From Chloroflexota bacterium (GTDB lineage Bacteria > Chloroflexota > Anaerolineae > Anaerolineales > Anaerolineaceae): a stretch of 51,136 nt of DNA. The translations under genes were made by a program, and so were the position numbers. Shown piece by piece: positions 48,200 to 51,136 of this stretch (position 1 is its first letter; each line of letters starts with the position of its first letter). The DNA lies in contig JAEYTI010000160.1 in assembly GCA_023434145.1 (NCBI GenBank), positions 1 to 51,136 of the forward strand, in the 5' to 3' direction. The notes under the pieces were generated by a model. That model was not told the DNA's origin. It did no database searches and worked only from the letters and a program-made list of their open reading frames with translations.

Positions 48200-51040
48200 T
48201 TATTCTCGCAGCGGCTCCATGATGCCCCAATTTCCGCCCGACTTTGCGTCTGTCTCGAGCGGGATATCGAGCTGGAAGGCGTTTTCCATAACCTGCTGCA
48301 CCAGCCTGCGCGTTTCCTCGACTGCCTCGGGCGGGGTCTCCAGCACCAGCTCATCATGCACCTGTAAGAGCAGTTTTGCCGGGCTGCCTGCCTTGCGCAG
48401 CGCGGGCGGAAGCTGGATCATTGCCAGTTTCATGATATCCGCGGCGGTGCCCTGAATTGGCGCATTGATGGCTTCGCGCTCTTCGCGGTTGCGCTGATTG
48501 ATATTGGCTCCACCCTGGCTGTGCAGGTTGGGGAAGTAGCGCCGTCGACCGAGCAGCGTTTCCACATAGCCCTGCTGGGCAGCCTTGCGGCGGATGCCGT
48601 CCAGGTAGCGCTTTACGCCGGGGAACTTTTCGAAGTATGCTTTCACAAAGTTCTCGGCCTCGGCCAGGGTGATGCTGGCATAGCGTGCAAGGCCAAATGC
48701 GCTCATGCCGTAAACCAGCCCAAAGTTGATACTCTTGCCCAGGCGGCGCATATCGCGCGTAACCGATTCTAGCGGGACGTTGTAGACCGCCGCCACCGAT
48801 GTAGCGTGGATATCTTGACCGGCGCGGAAGGCATTGAGCATCGCTTCATCACCCGACATGTGCGCCAGGATGCGCAGCTCGATCTGCGAGTAGTCGACCG
48901 AGAGCAGCACGCTGCCCGGTGAGGCGATAAAGCCCTTGCGGATCTGCCGCCCCAGCTCGGAGCGGGCGGGGATGTTTTGCAGGTTTGGCTCTGAAGATGC
49001 CAGCCGCCCGGTAACCGACCCGGTCTGTGAAAAGGAGGTGTGCACGCGCCCGGTACGCGGGTTGATCGAGGCGGGCAGGGCCTCCAGGTACGTTGATCGC
49101 AGCTTGGAAAGCTCGCGGTACTCCAGCACCATATTGACAACCTCGTGCTGCCCGCGCAGTTCTTCCAGTACGTCCACCGAGGTGGAGTAATGCCCAGAGG
49201 CAGTTTTCTTTCGCCGGTCCGGCGGGTCGAGCTTGAGGGTTTCGAACAGCACCTTTGATAGCTGCTGCGTGGAGTTGATGTTAAAGACGTAACCAACCGA
49301 TTCGTAGATGTTCTTTTCGATCGCAATCATGCGCTGGGCCAGGTCGCTGGACATGGTTTGCAAGAAGGGTACGTCCAGGGCGATGCCGTTGTTTTCCATA
49401 TCCGACAGCACCTCGATCAGCGGCATTTCGATCGTCTCGAACACTTGCGTCGCGCCACAGTCAACCATCTTCTGCTGGAGGATGGGCATCAGGCGCAGGG
49501 TCACCTCTGCGTCGGCGGCGGCATATGGCGCGGCGGCGGCAACCGGCACCTGTGCCATGGTGATCTGCTGCTTGCCCTTGCCAATCAGTTCTTCGATGTG
49601 TGTCATTGACACATCGAGATACACCTCTGCCATTTCCTTCAACCCCAAGTTGCGCGAGGCCGGGTCACGCAGCCACTCGGCGATCATGGTGTCGAATGAG
49701 AGCGGGGTGGGGCGCAGCCCGTATCGCTCCAGCATCATCGCGTCATACTTCAGGTTCTGCCCAATCTTTCGCTTGTTTGGGTCGGTCATAGCTGGGCGCA
49801 GTCCCTCAATCACGTGCTCCAGTGGGAGCTGCTGCTCCCCTGTGGCATGCCCCACGGGGATATAGTAGCCCTGGCCCTCGCGCACTGCCAGCGAAATGCC
49901 CACCAGGTCCGCGCGGAGCGGGTCGGTGGAGGTCGATTCAGTATCGAAGCTGATCACTTCGGCTTCGCTCAACCGCGCGACAAGATCTTGCAGCGCTTCG
50001 GGCGTGTCGATCACCTGCACGTCGATCTGATAGGAAGGCGAGACGCCGATGCGCGTGCCCGCAAATGCCGGGTCATTGCCGAACAGGGAAAGCTGACCGC
50101 CCGGCGGCACCGCCGCTGCTGCGCCGACCAAAGCACCCTGTTCCGGCGGCAATTCGGCGGGAACCAGGTTGCGCAGGCGCGTGGTAAGCGAGCGGAACTC
50201 AAGCTGGCGGAACAGGGCTTCCACTGCCGGCAGGTTTTCGGCCACCCGCACCTGGGCCGCGTCTACATCCAGCGTCACCCGCAGGTCGGTAAGGATCTGC
50301 GCCAGCTTGCGCGAGAGATAGGCGTTGTCTTTGTTCGCTTCCAGCTTGCCGCGCACGCCTTTCGAAAGCTCATCGAGGTGGTTGTAGACTTCATCGAGCG
50401 TGACGTATTTCTCCAGCAGCGAGCAGGCGGTCTTCTCACCGATGCCCGCCACCCCGGGGATATTGTCGGACTTGTCGCCGACCAGGGCTTTGTAATCCAC
50501 CACCTGATCGGGGCGGATGCCGAGGTAATCGAACACGTCTTTGGCGCTGTAATCCTTCGCATCCGACAGCTTGGCGCCGGATAGGTTCACAATCACTCGC
50601 TCATCGACGAGCTGGAGCAGGTCGCGGTCACCGGTGATGATTTTGACGCCAAAGCCCTTCTCTACCGCCTGCTTGGCCAGCGAGCCGAGGATATCGTCGG
50701 CCTCGTAGCCTTCCAGCTCGATGCGCGGGAAGCCAAAGGCATCCACGAGCTGGCGGATGCGGGTCATCTGCGGGCGCAGGTCGTCGGGCATTTTCGCGCG
50801 GGTGGCTTTATAGCCGCTGAACACCTGGTCGCGGAAGGAGTGCCCGCCGTCAAAGGTCACTGCGAGATATTCTGGCTGGTCGTGCTCTAGCAGGCGGATG
50901 AGCACCGAGGCAAAGCCGAACACCCCTGCGGTCGGCTCGCCCTCTTGGGTAGAAAACCGCTCAGAAGTGCTTGCGGTAAGCGCGAAGAAAGTGCGGTAGG
51001 CCAGTGCGTGGCCGTCTAGGAGGTAAAGGGTAGGGGGCAT
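48200..51040 (-). CDS. polA: DNA polymerase I
   Basis: A 946-residue polymerase with all three domains. The 5'-3' exonuclease/FEN domain (1-300) has LLDGHALAYR, GYEADDILG and ITGDRDLLQL. The 3'-5' proofreading domain has FDTEST, NLKYD and YAAADAE, so it looks active. The polymerase domain has motif A DYSQIELRILAH, motif B GKSINFGLVYGMS and motif C QVHDEL. It fills gaps and removes RNA primers in replication and repair. No unusual insertion is seen. A TPR gene follows. Confidence 0.98.
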   Translation of the reverse strand: MPPTLYLLDGHALAYRTFFALTASTSERFSTQEGEPTAGVFGFASVLIRLLEHDQPEYLAVTFDGGHSFRDQVFSGYKATRAKMPDDLRPQMTRIRQLVDAFGFPRIELEGYEADDILGSLAKQAVEKGFGVKIITGDRDLLQLVDERVIVNLSGAKLSDAKDYSAKDVFDYLGIRPDQVVDYKALVGDKSDNIPGVAGIGEKTACSLLEKYVTLDEVYNHLDELSKGVRGKLEANKDNAYLSRKLAQILTDLRVTLDVDAAQVRVAENLPAVEALFRQLEFRSLTTRLRNLVPAELPPEQGALVGAAAAVPPGGQLSLFGNDPAFAGTRIGVSPSYQIDVQVIDTPEALQDLVARLSEAEVISFDTESTSTDPLRADLVGISLAVREGQGYYIPVGHATGEQQLPLEHVIEGLRPAMTDPNKRKIGQNLKYDAMMLERYGLRPTPLSFDTMIAEWLRDPASRNLGLKEMAEVYLDVSMTHIEELIGKGKQQITMAQVPVAAAAPYAAADAEVTLRLMPILQQKMVDCGATQVFETIEMPLIEVLSDMENNGIALDVPFLQTMSSDLAQRMIAIEKNIYESVGYVFNINSTQQLSKVLFETLKLDPPDRRKKTASGHYSTSVDVLEELRGQHEVVNMVLEYRELSKLRSTYLEALPASINPRTGRVHTSFSQTGSVTGRLASSEPNLQNIPARSELGRQIRKGFIASPGSVLLSVDYSQIELRILAHMSGDEAMLNAFRAGQDIHATSVAAVYNVPLESVTRDMRRLGKSINFGLVYGMSAFGLARYASITLAEAENFVKAYFEKFPGVKRYLDGIRRKAAQQGYVETLLGRRRYFPNLHSQGGANINQRNREEREAINAPIQGTAADIMKLAMIQLPPALRKAGSPAKLLLQVHDELVLETPPEAVEETRRLVQQVMENAFQLDIPLETDAKSGGNWGIMEPLRE

Positions 51041-51136
51041 AGGTTGGTTCTCTAAATCCGGCAGAGGTACGCTGCCGGGAAAGTTGAAAATGTTTTCTAT
51101 AATTGTACACTATAATGAAGCGAGGAACTTAAGGGC
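51041..51136. other. AT-rich region upstream of polA at the window edge
   Basis: Contains TTGAAA (51084-51089) and two TATAAT boxes on the plus strand (51098-51103 and 51111-51116). The second could serve a gene starting beyond the window. The -35/-10 spacing is not clean, so this is only a likely divergent promoter region. Confidence 0.4.

Noticed and set aside
48200..51040. Possible loss of proofreading in DNA polymerase I, as in Thermus
   Set aside because: FDTEST, NLKYD and YAAADAE, the three exonuclease motifs, are all present.
51084..51116. A complete plus-strand promoter at the right edge
   Set aside because: TTGAAA and the TATAAT boxes are 8 and 21 bases apart, neither suitable; only a likely AT-rich promoter region is noted.
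1..51136. tRNA, rRNA, transposase or prophage genes
   Set aside because: None seen on either strand; no cloverleaf or recombinase motif was recognised.

Overview
The window looks like a chromosomal stretch from a member of the Chloroflexota, probably Anaerolineae. This is inferred from GC-rich housekeeping genes (secD/secF, trmFO, polA, rpmF, hflX), lipoproteins and a kinase with long Thr/Pro-rich linkers, many TPR proteins, an LL-diaminopimelate-type aminotransferase and a sugar ABC transporter. No rRNA, tRNA, transposase, prophage gene or CRISPR array was found.

Layout. 1-17 kb is mostly minus-strand: a six-hairpin glycosidase, a lipoprotein, secF-secD, a channel-like protein with an RCK domain and a coupled P-loop NTPase, a PP2C-type phosphatase, a GNAT enzyme, a methyltransferase, rpmF (plus strand), hflX with a small membrane protein, a soluble histidine kinase overlapping an aminotransferase, and trmFO overlapping an M28 peptidase. 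17.3-30.8 kb is a plus-strand sigma-54 island. 30.9-33.1 kb is a minus-strand C39-like peptidase, PHP phosphoesterase and DinB group. 33.5-38 kb holds a small hypothetical gene, a heparinase II/III-like lyase and a membrane Ser/Thr kinase. 38.1-41.8 kb is a sugar ABC importer. 42-44 kb is a DUF3054 / ECF sigma / anti-sigma operon. 44.3-51 kb holds a Nudix hydrolase, an alpha/beta hydrolase, a TPR protein and DNA polymerase I.

The most coherent system is the sigma-54 island. It encodes RpoN (with an unusual zinc ribbon), a soluble NtrB-like kinase, and an NtrC-like activator that has GAFTGA but no C-terminal DNA-binding domain. A consensus -24/-12 promoter follows (21961), then a small two-helix membrane protein and a TPR protein of about 1796 residues. 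A second sigma-54-like promoter (27928) precedes a 921-residue protein with a caspase/gingipain-type (clan CD) His/Cys dyad. A third -24/-12 match lies in front of rpoN. The sigma factor, its activation machinery and its likely targets sit side by side, which suggests a dedicated regulon controlling a TPR plus protease assembly.

The second striking feature is a set of about fourteen long, near-perfect intergenic palindromes between 7.4 and 44.3 kb, with arms of 18-37 bp and very short loops. Their sequences are mostly unrelated, but the layout is shared: the 5' arm is G/T-rich and they lie next to stop codons, promoters or leaders. Several sit beside a separate ordinary intrinsic terminator, so they are not simply terminators. 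Two begin inside the stop codon of the upstream gene. All sequence readings here are by eye; family names come from motif recognition, not database searches.
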